This document shows positions 1 to 5,311 of a DNA stretch of 5,311 bases, one piece after another; position 1 is the first letter of the stretch, and the number at the start of each line of letters is the position of its first letter. A program made the translations under genes and the position numbers. The stretch is from Thermoproteota archaeon (GTDB taxonomy: Archaea; Korarchaeota; Korarchaeia; Korarchaeales; Korarchaeaceae), in NCBI GenBank assembly GCA_003661365.1, contig QMVZ01000115.1, positions 1-5,311 on the forward strand, written 5' to 3'. The notes beneath the pieces are model-generated. The model was not told where the DNA came from. It was given only the letters and a program-made list of their open reading frames with translations, and ran no database searches.

Positions 1-413
1 TCTACTCCTAACTCTCTTGCAACACTTACGTTTACAGATGTGGATCTGTCCTTTAAGGAACCTGTTGGATTAACTGTCTCATCCTTCAGGTAAAGGTTTC
101 TTACACTAACTTCTTCGTTGATCCTCTCGCATTTTATTAGAGGAGTGTCTCCTTCCCCTAGACTTACTGGCCTATCAACTGGCATGAATTCCCTCCATTT
201 CCACATACTTCTTTCTCTAAAGGGGAGATCCTCAATACGAAATGCTTCTGCTATTCCGTCGTAGTCATATTTTGGGTCTAAGAAGCCGCCACATCTTGGA
301 CAGAGATAAACTTCCTCTTTCCCATAGGTTGCTCCGCAGCTTAGACATTTTAGATGAGTAAAGTAGCTTCTCGGATCCTTTTTTTCTACTCCTGAATGCG
401 TATTAGCTTCCAT
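1..413 (-). CDS. thrC: Threonine synthase-like PLP enzyme, N-terminal part (cut by window edge)
   Basis: Reading the minus strand from ATG at 413-411 gives 137 codons, open to the window edge, so the C-terminus is missing. Residues 23-41 form a zinc ribbon (C23-x2-C26 ... C38-x2-C41, with CLSCG and CPRCGG). Next come the threonine synthase hallmark LGEGDTPLI (about residues 84-92) and YLKDETVNPTGSLKDRS, where K121 of SLKDR is the expected PLP Schiff-base lysine. Family knowledge: threonine synthase converts O-phosphohomoserine to threonine in the cytoplasm, is a fold-type-II PLP enzyme, and archaeal forms often carry this N-terminal ribbon. The usual motif is SFKDR; here it is SLKDR, so a related activity (another beta-replacing or dehydrating enzyme) remains possible. 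The start lies 28 bp inside the preceding gene. No other in-frame start precedes the ribbon, which supports this one; a GGAAGGG stretch lies about 10 nt upstream. Class is confident, exact substrate less so. Confidence 0.85.
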   Translation of the reverse strand, partial: MEANTHSGVEKKDPRSYFTHLKCLSCGATYGKEEVYLCPRCGGFLDPKYDYDGIAEAFRIEDLPFRERSMWKWREFMPVDRPVSLGEGDTPLIKCERINEEVSVRNLYLKDETVNPTGSLKDRSTSVNVSVARELGV

Positions 414-835
414 TTCTCAACAACCCTTCCATCTTTCAAGAACTCAGGCTCTCCTACCATCTCAGCCCTATATCCTTTTCTCTTCAAGACAGCAAACATC
501 AAACTGGTTGAGACGTGCGGCGGTACCATCCCTTCCTTTATGAGTCTCCTTGCTCCTTCAGCTATAACAGGTTCGTACATTATATACTCTACCATGCTTT
601 CTCCTTTCTTTTCAACATTTATCTCCTTGACATAGCCAGAAGAGCTCAGAAAAGAAGCTAGTTTTCTTAGACTTTCAAACACATCGGCTTCCTCTAGCTT
701 CAATTTCTCCCAGAGTTCATTAACTACAATCTCGCCCGATCTCCAGACAACATTCCAAGCTCTTTCTCCTATAAGCTCAAATATGGCCTTGTAAATTGCA
801 TAGAGTTCCAAATCAAAGAATTCTGGAGTTATCAT
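386..835 (-). CDS. Conserved hypothetical protein, V4R-like ligand-binding domain (149 aa)
   Basis: I do not recognise this gene by name. The ATG (835-833) directly follows the TGA of the upstream aminotransferase-family gene (838-836), so the two are surely co-translated. Its stop (TAG, 388-386) lies inside the next gene. The protein is soluble, with no signal peptide, no membrane segment and no cysteine. Its layout resembles a stand-alone V4R (4-vinyl reductase) domain: helix 10-30 with LIGERAWNVVWRSGE where V4R proteins have a 'lGe.a...l..aGe' helix; helix 50-66 (EADVFESLRKLASFL); a G-Y strand 67-75; strand 82-90; then 112-145 (LMFAVLKRKGYRAEMVGEPEF...WKLI), matching the V4R C-terminal 'G.l...g....v.E..C...G...C.f.' pattern but without its cysteines. 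V4R domains bind small hydrophobic ligands. An alternative reading of residues 34-90 is a winged helix. The fold call is inference; the role is unknown. Confidence 0.85.
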   Translation of the reverse strand: MITPEFFDLELYAIYKAIFELIGERAWNVVWRSGEIVVNELWEKLKLEEADVFESLRKLASFLSSSGYVKEINVEKKGESMVEYIMYEPVIAEGARRLIKEGMVPPHVSTSLMFAVLKRKGYRAEMVGEPEFLKDGRVVEKWKLIRIQE

Positions 836-2191
836 TCACCAACCCCCCATTTGCTTAAGAACATTATCTGGGACTTTACCCTTTTCCACGTCTGAAATTG
901 CATTATCTATTATCTCTAGGGCCTTTTCAAGTTCTTCCTCTCTAATTGTAAGAGGAGGCGCTATCCTTAGGACATTTCCAAATCTTCCTAGGGTAGCTAA
1001 AACCAATCCGTTTTCCCAAGACCTCCAGCATATCTTGAGAGCTGCTTTTCTATCTGGCTCCTTGCTTTCTCTATCTTTGACCAAATCGACACCTATCAGA
1101 AGACCTTTTCCTCTTACATCTCCTATTAATTCATGTTCCTTTTTTAAGCTGTTAAAGTGATCCATAATCTTCTTTCCTAGCTTTTCAGCTCTTTCTGCAA
1201 GTCTTTCTTCCTGTATCACCTCAATTGTAGCTAAACTTGCTACGCAGGATAGAGGATTGGCTTGAGTTGTGAAGAAGTTTAGGGGAGCCTCCCACTTCAT
1301 AAGATCTGCTCTAGCTACCACAGCACTTAGAGGCATTCCTGAGGCAATTGCCTTTGCTAAGAGAATTACATCTGGGCTTAAGTTCCAGTGTTCTGCAGCA
1401 AACATCTTACCGGTTCTAGCAAAGCCTGTCTGGACCTCTTCGTCGATGAATAAAATTCCGTGTTTTTTGCATATGTCTTGCAGTCTTGGGAGGAAACTAC
1501 CTGGTGGGACTATAATTCCAGCATCTCCTTGAATAGGCTCAAAAATTATTGCTGCTACCTCTTCTGGAGGTATAAACATGTCAAAAAGTGTCTCAATGTA
1601 TTTAAGGCACTGCATATTGCAAGGTGGCTCGTGTCCAAAGTAACATCTATAACAATCTGGAAAAGGAACGTGATAGAACTCTGGGAGTAATGGGCCCACC
1701 TTCCTCCTCATCTTCAGAGAAATGGCTGAAGCACTTAGAGCTCCAAAAGTAGTTCCGTGATAGGACCCTATGAATGACATTATTTTTGTTCTTCCTGTAG
1801 CTGTTCGGGCCAACTTGATGGCTCCATCGTTTGAGTCAGAGCCACTTAAACCAAATGCGACCTTCTTTGGGAATTCTCCTGGAGTGATCTCTGTAAGTTT
1901 TTCTGCAAGTTTAACAACCTCTTCATAATACATGTAAATAGAACAGCCATGAATAAACCTGTCAAGCTGTTTTCTTATAGCTTCAACCACTTTAGGATTT
2001 CTATGTCCAGTATTCGTAACGGCCGCGCCTGAAAGGAAATCTATGTATTCTTTTCCGTCTGCATCCCAGATCTTAGAGCCTTCTGCCTTTGAGACAACCA
2101 AGGAGTAATATCTTATTCTGTCCGCGGGTGAGAAAACCTTACTATCTCTCTCAACGACCTTTTTACTTCTCGGACCTTCAGGAGATTGCAT
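836..2191 (-). CDS. Class-III PLP aminotransferase / amino-acid racemase family enzyme
   Basis: This is a cytoplasmic fold-type-I PLP enzyme of the omega-aminotransferase class (451 aa, normal length). Visible active-site parts, numbered from ATG 2191: SGSD 116-119 for PLP phosphate; SYHG with Y144/H145 stacking on the cofactor; E218 in FEP; D250 in FIDEE binding the pyridine nitrogen; K280 in LLAKAIASG as the Schiff-base lysine; TT 308-309; R409 in LRIAPP, a likely carboxylate-binding position. All are intact, so the enzyme should be active. Family knowledge: Thermococcales have several such paralogues, including ornithine aminotransferases and enzymes shown to be amino-acid racemases. The motifs shared here do not separate these activities. 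An insertion at 180-195 carries four cysteines (C180, C183, C191, C195). An in-frame TTG sits one codon upstream (2194), but ATG 2191 is preferred because it coincides with the predicted transcript start. No Shine-Dalgarno is seen. It abuts the downstream 149-aa gene with no gap. Confidence 0.93.
   Translation of the reverse strand: MQSPEGPRSKKVVERDSKVFSPADRIRYYSLVVSKAEGSKIWDADGKEYIDFLSGAAVTNTGHRNPKVVEAIRKQLDRFIHGCSIYMYYEEVVKLAEKLTEITPGEFPKKVAFGLSGSDSNDGAIKLARTATGRTKIMSFIGSYHGTTFGALSASAISLKMRRKVGPLLPEFYHVPFPDCYRCYFGHEPPCNMQCLKYIETLFDMFIPPEEVAAIIFEPIQGDAGIIVPPGSFLPRLQDICKKHGILFIDEEVQTGFARTGKMFAAEHWNLSPDVILLAKAIASGMPLSAVVARADLMKWEAPLNFFTTQANPLSCVASLATIEVIQEERLAERAEKLGKKIMDHFNSLKKEHELIGDVRGKGLLIGVDLVKDRESKEPDRKAALKICWRSWENGLVLATLGRFGNVLRIAPPLTIREEELEKALEIIDNAISDVEKGKVPDNVLKQMGGW
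843..848 (-). promoter_or_regulatory. Shine-Dalgarno-like G-run for the 149-aa gene
   Basis: The minus strand reads GGGGGG followed by TTGGTGA and then ATG, so a six-G run sits 7 nt before the start at 835. It lies within the last codons of the upstream enzyme gene. This supports ATG 835 as the start and translation coupled to the upstream gene. A GGTGA overlapping the stop is too close to the ATG to act as the usual site. Confidence 0.5.
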
Positions 2192-2230
2192 CAAATCTGA
2201 AAACTCTGATAATTAATTATTTCTTCCTCC
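2192..2230 (-). promoter_or_regulatory. Putative archaeal promoter (BRE + TATA), probably leaderless transcript
   Basis: On the minus strand a purine-rich BRE-like GAGGAAG (2229-2223) is followed at once by the A/T block AAATAATTAATTAT (2222-2209). The centre of that block is about 26 nt upstream of A2191, the first base of the enzyme's ATG. Archaeal transcription typically starts about 25-27 nt downstream of the TATA centre, so the message would begin at or next to the start codon. This fits the lack of a Shine-Dalgarno near ATG 2191; the GGAGG at 2230-2226 is over 30 nt away. Predicted from spacing only. Confidence 0.5.
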
Positions 2231-2285
2231 AAGTTATGTGAGTTTATCCCTGTAACAGTTGGTTTCTTCGGATCAAATCCACGAA
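2195..2285. other. Intergenic gap separating transporter and PLP-enzyme blocks
   Basis: This 91-bp stretch is the only sizable non-coding gap in the window. It contains the promoter proposed at 2192-2230 and otherwise nothing clear. There is no T-run on the minus strand after the oppF stop (TGA 2288-2286), so no intrinsic archaeal terminator can be named. The 4-bp palindrome GGAT-TTG-ATCC (2281-2271) is too short to call. Read-through from the transporter genes is therefore possible. Confidence 0.6.
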
Positions 2286-3275
2286 TCAGCTTTGAAATAA
2301 ATGACAGGCGACGAAATGCCCATCCTTTACCTCATTAAAATCAGGTTCGATTTCCCTGCACTTATCTGTTGCAAAGGGACATCTTGGGTGAAATCTACAT
2401 CCGGGAGGTGGATTGATCGGATTTCCTACTTCTCCTCTTATTCTAATCTCTTCTCTCTTGTAAGTCGGATCGGGTACTGGAACAGCTGAGATTAACATTT
2501 TAGTGTAGGGATGAAGAGGGTCTTTTACCAGATCTAAGGTGGCTCCAAGCTCAACCAATTTTCCGAGATACATTATTGCCAGCTTGTTGCACAAATAACT
2601 TGCTACGGATAGATCGTGTGTTATATACAAATATGTAAGGTTGAACTTATCCTTTAATTCAATCATTAGATCCAAAATGGAGGCCCTTATCGATACATCG
2701 AGCATTGAAACAGGCTCGTCGGCCACAATAAACTTGGGCTTGAGTATGATTGCTCTAGCAATTGCAACCCTCTGCCTCTCTCCTCCACTTAGTTCGTGAG
2801 GGTATTTGAAAAGATAGTCCTCTGGTGGCGTTAGTTTCACAGCTTCTAGCATCTCGTATATAATTTCCAGTTTTTCCCTCCTATTTTTTCCGATTTTATG
2901 GATAGAAAGAGGTTCATTTATGATGTCTTTTACCGTCTTCTTTGGGTCTAAAGATTTGTAAGGATCTTGAAATATCATCTGCATCTCTCTTCTCTTCCTC
3001 ATCAGCTCTCTGCCACTTAGAGAGAAAATATCTTCCCCCTCAAAGTAGACACTCCCTTCGGTTGGCTCTACAAGCCTAAGAAGGAGCCTTCCAGTTGTCG
3101 TCTTGCCGCATCCAGACTCACCTGCTAGCCCGAAGATCTCTCCTTTAGAGATTGTGAAGCTCACTCCGTCGACAGCGTGTACATACTCGGCCTTTCTGGA
3201 AAATATCATCGAATGTAATCCCTTCCTCACTGGAAAGAGCTTTTTGAGGCCTTCAACTCTTATGAGAGGATCCAT
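2286..3275 (-). CDS. oppF: Oligopeptide/dipeptide-type ABC transporter ATP-binding protein OppF/DppF
   Basis: This is the second ATPase of an Opp/Dpp-family importer; it hydrolyses ATP at the inner face of the membrane and pairs with OppD. Numbered from ATG 3275 (329 aa): Walker A GESGCGKTT 52-60, Q-loop Q103, signature LSGGERQR 162-169, Walker B FIVADEP 182-188 with E187, D-loop SMLD where many relatives have SALD, and H-loop H220. The OppF-type N-terminus carries an insert before AVDGVSF. The C-terminal oligo_HPY module (DPLHPY, then PPPGCRFHPRC) has C293, C299, C306 and C324, the four-cysteine set that coordinates a [4Fe-4S] cluster in some DppD/OppD relatives. An in-frame GTG at 3284 would add three residues but lies inside the ribosome-binding site, so ATG 3275 is chosen. 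It follows oppD by 1 bp. The Opp family also includes sugar importers, so the cargo is not proven. Confidence 0.95.
   Translation of the reverse strand: MDPLIRVEGLKKLFPVRKGLHSMIFSRKAEYVHAVDGVSFTISKGEIFGLAGESGCGKTTTGRLLLRLVEPTEGSVYFEGEDIFSLSGRELMRKRREMQMIFQDPYKSLDPKKTVKDIINEPLSIHKIGKNRREKLEIIYEMLEAVKLTPPEDYLFKYPHELSGGERQRVAIARAIILKPKFIVADEPVSMLDVSIRASILDLMIELKDKFNLTYLYITHDLSVASYLCNKLAIMYLGKLVELGATLDLVKDPLHPYTKMLISAVPVPDPTYKREEIRIRGEVGNPINPPPGCRFHPRCPFATDKCREIEPDFNEVKDGHFVACHLFQS
2344..2414 (-). repeat. Near-identical patch shared with oppD (oligo_HPY cysteine module), oppF copy
   Basis: This stretch encodes the PPPGCRFHPRCPFATDKCRE segment of OppF. It aligns without gaps to 3334-3404 in oppD with 7 mismatches in 71 bases by eye. 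It includes uninterrupted identical runs of 24 and 20 bases, far more similar than the rest of the two genes. This is consistent with gene conversion between the paralogues or with strong constraint on the motif. Confidence 0.7.
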
Positions 3276-3276
3276 T

Positions 3277-4242
3277 TTAACCACCTATCAAATGACATGC
3301 AACAAAATGCTTGTTTCCGATGTTAACTAGGTGAGGCTCGACTTCCCTGCACTTATCTGTTGCAAACGGGCATCTTGGGTGAAATCTACAGCCAGGAGGC
3401 GGATTTATAAGAGAAGGTGGCTGTCCTGGAATGCTCTCAGGTTTCTTCCCTGGGTTAAGGATGTTTGGAAATGAGTTAATTAGGCCCTTGCTGTACGGAT
3501 GTTGGGGTTCTTTGAAAAGAGATATAGCATCTGCATACTCCACAATTTTTCCAGCGTACATGATGGCAACCGAATCGCACATTTGAGCAATTACCGATAG
3601 ATCATGGCTAATCAGCATTATTGAAAGTTTTAGCTTCTTCTGTAATTCCTTCATGAGATCGAGCACCTGCTTTTGAACTATCACGTCTAAGGCTGTAGTG
3701 GGCTCATCAGCTATGACAAGTTTTGGATTGCAACTTAGGGCCATGGCTATCATCGCTCTTTGCTTCATTCCGCCACTAAACTCGTGGGGATAATTCTTGG
3801 CTCGAGAGGGATCTATACCCACCATCTCAAGGAGTTTTTCAGCCTTCTCCCATGCTTCCTCTCTTGATATGTTCTCATGATATAGTATTGCTTCTACTAT
3901 CTGATCTCCAACCCTGTGCACTGGATTGAATGCATTCATCGCTCCTTGAAATATCATGGATATTTTCTTCCACCTTATTTGATTTAGCTCCTCTTTTGTC
4001 TTTTTTAGAAGATCTTCCCCCTCAAAGACTATTTCTCCATCCACGATCTTTCCAGGATCTTTTATTAGACCCATTATTGATAGAGCTGTTGTAGATTTAC
4101 CGCATCCAGACTCACCTGCAAGACCAAAAGCCATACCTTCATCTATGTGAAAGCTAATCCCATCAACAGCCCTTACAACTCCTCTAAGAGTGTAGAAGTA
4201 GGTCTTCAAGTTGTTGACTTCAAGTAATGACAAGTTCTTCAC
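3277..4242 (-). CDS. oppD: Oligopeptide/dipeptide-type ABC transporter ATP-binding protein OppD/DppD
   Basis: This is the first ATPase of the importer, a cytoplasmic partner of the permease pair OppB/OppC. Numbered from GTG 4242 (321 aa): Walker A GESGCGKST 43-51, Q-loop Q99, signature FSGGMKQR 155-162, Walker B LVIADEP 175-181 with E180, D-loop TALD, H-loop H213. The C-terminal oligo_HPY module begins at EPQHPY and continues PPPGCRFHPRC, with C285, C291, C298 and C316; this set binds [4Fe-4S] in some characterised relatives. Length is normal for OppD. The GTG overlaps the oppC stop as GTGA, a common coupled arrangement. However, the GAGGTGA at 4245-4239 would be ideally spaced (5 nt) for a TTG at 4233, giving a protein three residues shorter. 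The start is thus uncertain by nine bases; function is not affected. Confidence 0.95.
   Translation of the reverse strand: MKNLSLLEVNNLKTYFYTLRGVVRAVDGISFHIDEGMAFGLAGESGCGKSTTALSIMGLIKDPGKIVDGEIVFEGEDLLKKTKEELNQIRWKKISMIFQGAMNAFNPVHRVGDQIVEAILYHENISREEAWEKAEKLLEMVGIDPSRAKNYPHEFSGGMKQRAMIAMALSCNPKLVIADEPTTALDVIVQKQVLDLMKELQKKLKLSIMLISHDLSVIAQMCDSVAIMYAGKIVEYADAISLFKEPQHPYSKGLINSFPNILNPGKKPESIPGQPPSLINPPPGCRFHPRCPFATDKCREVEPHLVNIGNKHFVACHLIGG
3281..3286 (-). promoter_or_regulatory. Ribosome binding site deciding the oppF start
   Basis: The minus strand reads AGGTGG, then five bases (TTAAA), then ATG at 3275. The AGGTG core matches the archaeal anti-Shine-Dalgarno and its spacing is normal. It overlaps the last codons of oppD and includes the alternative GTG (3284-3282), which argues against that GTG being the start. 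Confidence 0.7.
3334..3404 (-). repeat. Near-identical patch shared with oppF (oligo_HPY cysteine module), oppD copy
   Basis: Partner of the patch at 2344-2414, in direct orientation about 990 bp away. It encodes the same cysteine-rich segment at the OppD C-terminus. Other short identical patches between the two genes are the Walker A region (20 bases, 3106-3125 and 4100-4119) and 16 bases at 3030-3045 and 4012-4027. Confidence 0.7.
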
Positions 4243-4245
4243 CTC
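4239..4245 (-). promoter_or_regulatory. Shine-Dalgarno overlapping the oppC stop and oppD start
   Basis: GAGGTGA is a near-perfect archaeal Shine-Dalgarno. It contains both the oppC TGA (4241-4239) and the oppD GTG (4242-4240). With five bases between it and TTG at 4233 it favours that TTG as the true oppD start. If GTG 4242 is used instead, no good site lies upstream of it. Confidence 0.55.
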
Positions 4246-5165
4246 TGTCTTAATCTTGGATTGATTATCTCGTCGAGAGCGTATCCGATGAAAGTAAGGC
4301 TAACCCCAACTAGCGTTATGCATACTCCGGGTGTCACAATCCACCACCAAGCACCCCTTATGAAACCTCCAGCAACCTGAGCGTAGTAAAGAATCATCCC
4401 CCAGCTCTGGTGGGTTGGATCACCCAGTCCAAGGAAGCTCAGGCCAGCTTCGGAGATTATGGCACCTACCATCCGAAGAACGGTGTTAGCTAATATTATA
4501 GGGAGCACGTTAGGTAGGATGTGGCTTACGATTATTCGTATGTGTCCAGCACCTATGGACCTTGCAGCTTCAACGAAAGCCTCTTCTTTCAAGGAGAGGG
4601 TTTGAGACCTCACTATTCTTGCTGTACTGGGCCAACTCACTATTGCAATAACTAAAGCTAAGTTCCATATGCTTTGGCCGAGATATGCCGCGATTACAAT
4701 CATTAAAGGAATCGTTGGGAGTATCAAGATTATATCTGTGAGCCCCATCAGAATGTTATCTATGGTCCCGCCGAAATATCCTGAGATCATGCCCACTGTT
4801 ACGCCAATTAACGTTGCACTTAGAGATGCAATGAAGCCAACAAGCAGGGATATCCTTGTTCCCCAAATTATTTGACTTAAGATGTCCCTTCCCATGTCAT
4901 CTGTCCCTAACGGATGCTCTTTGCTTGGTCCTGAGAATGGTTCTCCTGTTTTTCTTTGCCAAGGGTCATACGGGGATATTAGAGGGGCTGTCAGTGCAAC
5001 TGCTACAAAGAAAAGAAGCATTCCGAGGCCTATCAGCCCTATTTTACTCCTTCTATAAAGTTTCCAAAATTCCTTGATGGATCTCCCCAAAAGATGTAGC
5101 TTTTCCTTAAAGGGGCTTATTTCTATGCTTTCTGCCTTCTTCAGTTGGGTAGAAACGAGGTTCAT
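4239..5165 (-). CDS. oppC: Oligopeptide/dipeptide-type ABC transporter permease OppC/DppC
   Basis: This membrane-spanning permease forms the translocation pore together with OppB (308 aa, normal length). About six hydrophobic segments are visible, near residues 42-63, 105-130, 143-162, 165-180, 223-245 and 278-298. The cytoplasmic N-terminus (1-40) is charged. The OppC signature HPLGTDDMGRDILSQIIWG (84-102) follows TM1 and the SPYDPW segment. The EAA loop that docks on the ATPases is EEAFVEAARSIGAG (194-207) followed by HILPN (215-219). GLSFLGLGDP (241-250) and the C-terminal DEIINPRLR are further family marks. ATG 5165 has GGAGG (5173-5169) a few bases before it. It starts 12 bp after oppB and its TGA overlaps the oppD GTG. 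Assignment to the family is secure; transported substrate is not determined by the permease sequence. Confidence 0.96.
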   Translation of the reverse strand: MNLVSTQLKKAESIEISPFKEKLHLLGRSIKEFWKLYRRSKIGLIGLGMLLFFVAVALTAPLISPYDPWQRKTGEPFSGPSKEHPLGTDDMGRDILSQIIWGTRISLLVGFIASLSATLIGVTVGMISGYFGGTIDNILMGLTDIILILPTIPLMIVIAAYLGQSIWNLALVIAIVSWPSTARIVRSQTLSLKEEAFVEAARSIGAGHIRIIVSHILPNVLPIILANTVLRMVGAIISEAGLSFLGLGDPTHQSWGMILYYAQVAGGFIRGAWWWIVTPGVCITLVGVSLTFIGYALDEIINPRLRQR

Positions 5166-5167
5166 GG

Positions 5168-5178
5168 TCCTCCCTTCC
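5168..5178 (-). promoter_or_regulatory. Ribosome binding site for oppC in the oppB-oppC gap
   Basis: The 12-bp gap reads GGAAGGGAGGA followed by CC and the ATG at 5165. Two overlapping purine blocks are available: GGAAGG with 7 nt spacing, or GGAGG with 3 nt. Either supports ATG 5165 as the start. Confidence 0.6.
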
Positions 5179-5311
5179 TAATACTTTATTCTCGGGTCCA
5201 ATTTAGCATAAAGTAGATCTGCTATGAAATTGGCCAGTATAACCGTGATAGAAAGTATGAAAAATGCGCCTTGCAGTAAGGGATAGTCTCTGTGGAGTAC
5301 TGCTTGATAGA
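5178..5311 (-). CDS. oppB: Oligopeptide/dipeptide-type ABC transporter permease OppB/DppB, C-terminal end (cut by window edge)
   Basis: The last 43 codons and the TAG stop (5180-5178) are present; the start lies beyond the window. The fragment begins YQAVLHRDYPLLQGAFF, the typical OppB C-terminal 'AV..RDYPl.qG' segment before the last membrane helix. A hydrophobic helix follows (FFILSITVILANFIADLL), and the chain ends in LYAKLDPRIKY, matching the family ending 'D..Y..lDPRiry'. OppB pairs with OppC to form the membrane pore. Its position immediately before oppC with a 12-bp gap completes the B-C-D-F order. The substrate-binding protein gene is probably further upstream, outside the window. Confidence 0.93.
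   Translation of the reverse strand, partial: YQAVLHRDYPLLQGAFFILSITVILANFIADLLYAKLDPRIKY

Noticed and set aside
396..635. Plus-strand open frame of 79 codons opposite the V4R-like gene
   Set aside because: It lies wholly antisense to a well-supported gene, has no ribosome-binding site that stands out, and resembles no protein family.
1269..1690. Two overlapping plus-strand open frames opposite the aminotransferase-family gene
   Set aside because: Both are antisense to conserved catalytic-domain coding sequence and overlap each other; they are frame shadows.
2192..2194. TTG 2194 as the start of the class-III PLP enzyme
   Set aside because: The next codon is ATG, a stronger start that coincides with the predicted transcript start; no Shine-Dalgarno favours TTG.
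2271..2281. GGAT-TTG-ATCC mini-palindrome after oppF as a terminator
   Set aside because: A 4-bp stem with a 3-base loop is too weak, and no T-run follows it on the minus strand.
3282..3284. GTG 3284 as the oppF start
   Set aside because: It falls inside the AGGTGG ribosome-binding site that is correctly spaced for ATG 3275, and it adds only three residues that are not part of the family domain.
4669..5077. Plus-strand open frames opposite oppC
   Set aside because: Their hydrophobic content mirrors the membrane-helix codons of oppC on the other strand; no independent gene signals.

Overview
The window reads as chromosomal DNA of a hyperthermophilic archaeon, most likely one of the Thermococcales (Pyrococcus/Thermococcus type). 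The signs are moderate G+C, AGA/AGG-dominated arginine and ATA-rich isoleucine codons, Lys/Glu-rich proteins, archaeal Shine-Dalgarno sequences (GGTGG, GGAGG), and a BRE/TATA-like promoter. The assignment is inferred from protein style and not from a database match. All seven genes are on the minus strand, so transcription runs from high to low coordinates. The window is almost fully coding; the only intergenic gap over 20 bp is 2195-2285.

Upstream block (5311 down to 2286): the distal part of an Opp/Dpp-type ABC importer in the classic order B-C-D-F. It holds the C-terminus of the OppB permease (cut by the window edge), the complete OppC permease, and the two complete ATPases OppD and OppF. 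The genes are 12 bp apart (B/C), overlap by 4 bp (C/D), or are 1 bp apart (D/F), so they form one transcription unit. Both ATPases keep the ABC motifs and the C-terminal oligo_HPY module with four cysteines. The substrate-binding protein is not in the window, so the cargo (peptide or sugar) is not fixed by sequence.

Downstream block (2191 down to 1): a second, tightly packed group that follows a plausible promoter. It encodes a class-III (fold type I) PLP enzyme of the omega-aminotransferase/amino-acid racemase family, a 149-residue protein that looks like a stand-alone V4R-type small-ligand-binding domain, and the N-terminal 137 residues of a threonine synthase-like fold-type-II PLP enzyme with a zinc ribbon (cut by the window edge). 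The genes abut or overlap (0 bp gap, then a 28-bp overlap).

Taken together, the layout suggests import of peptides or amino-acid derivatives feeding PLP-dependent amino-acid conversion. The unknown V4R-like protein is the least explained part. No mobile element, CRISPR array, tRNA or rRNA was seen.
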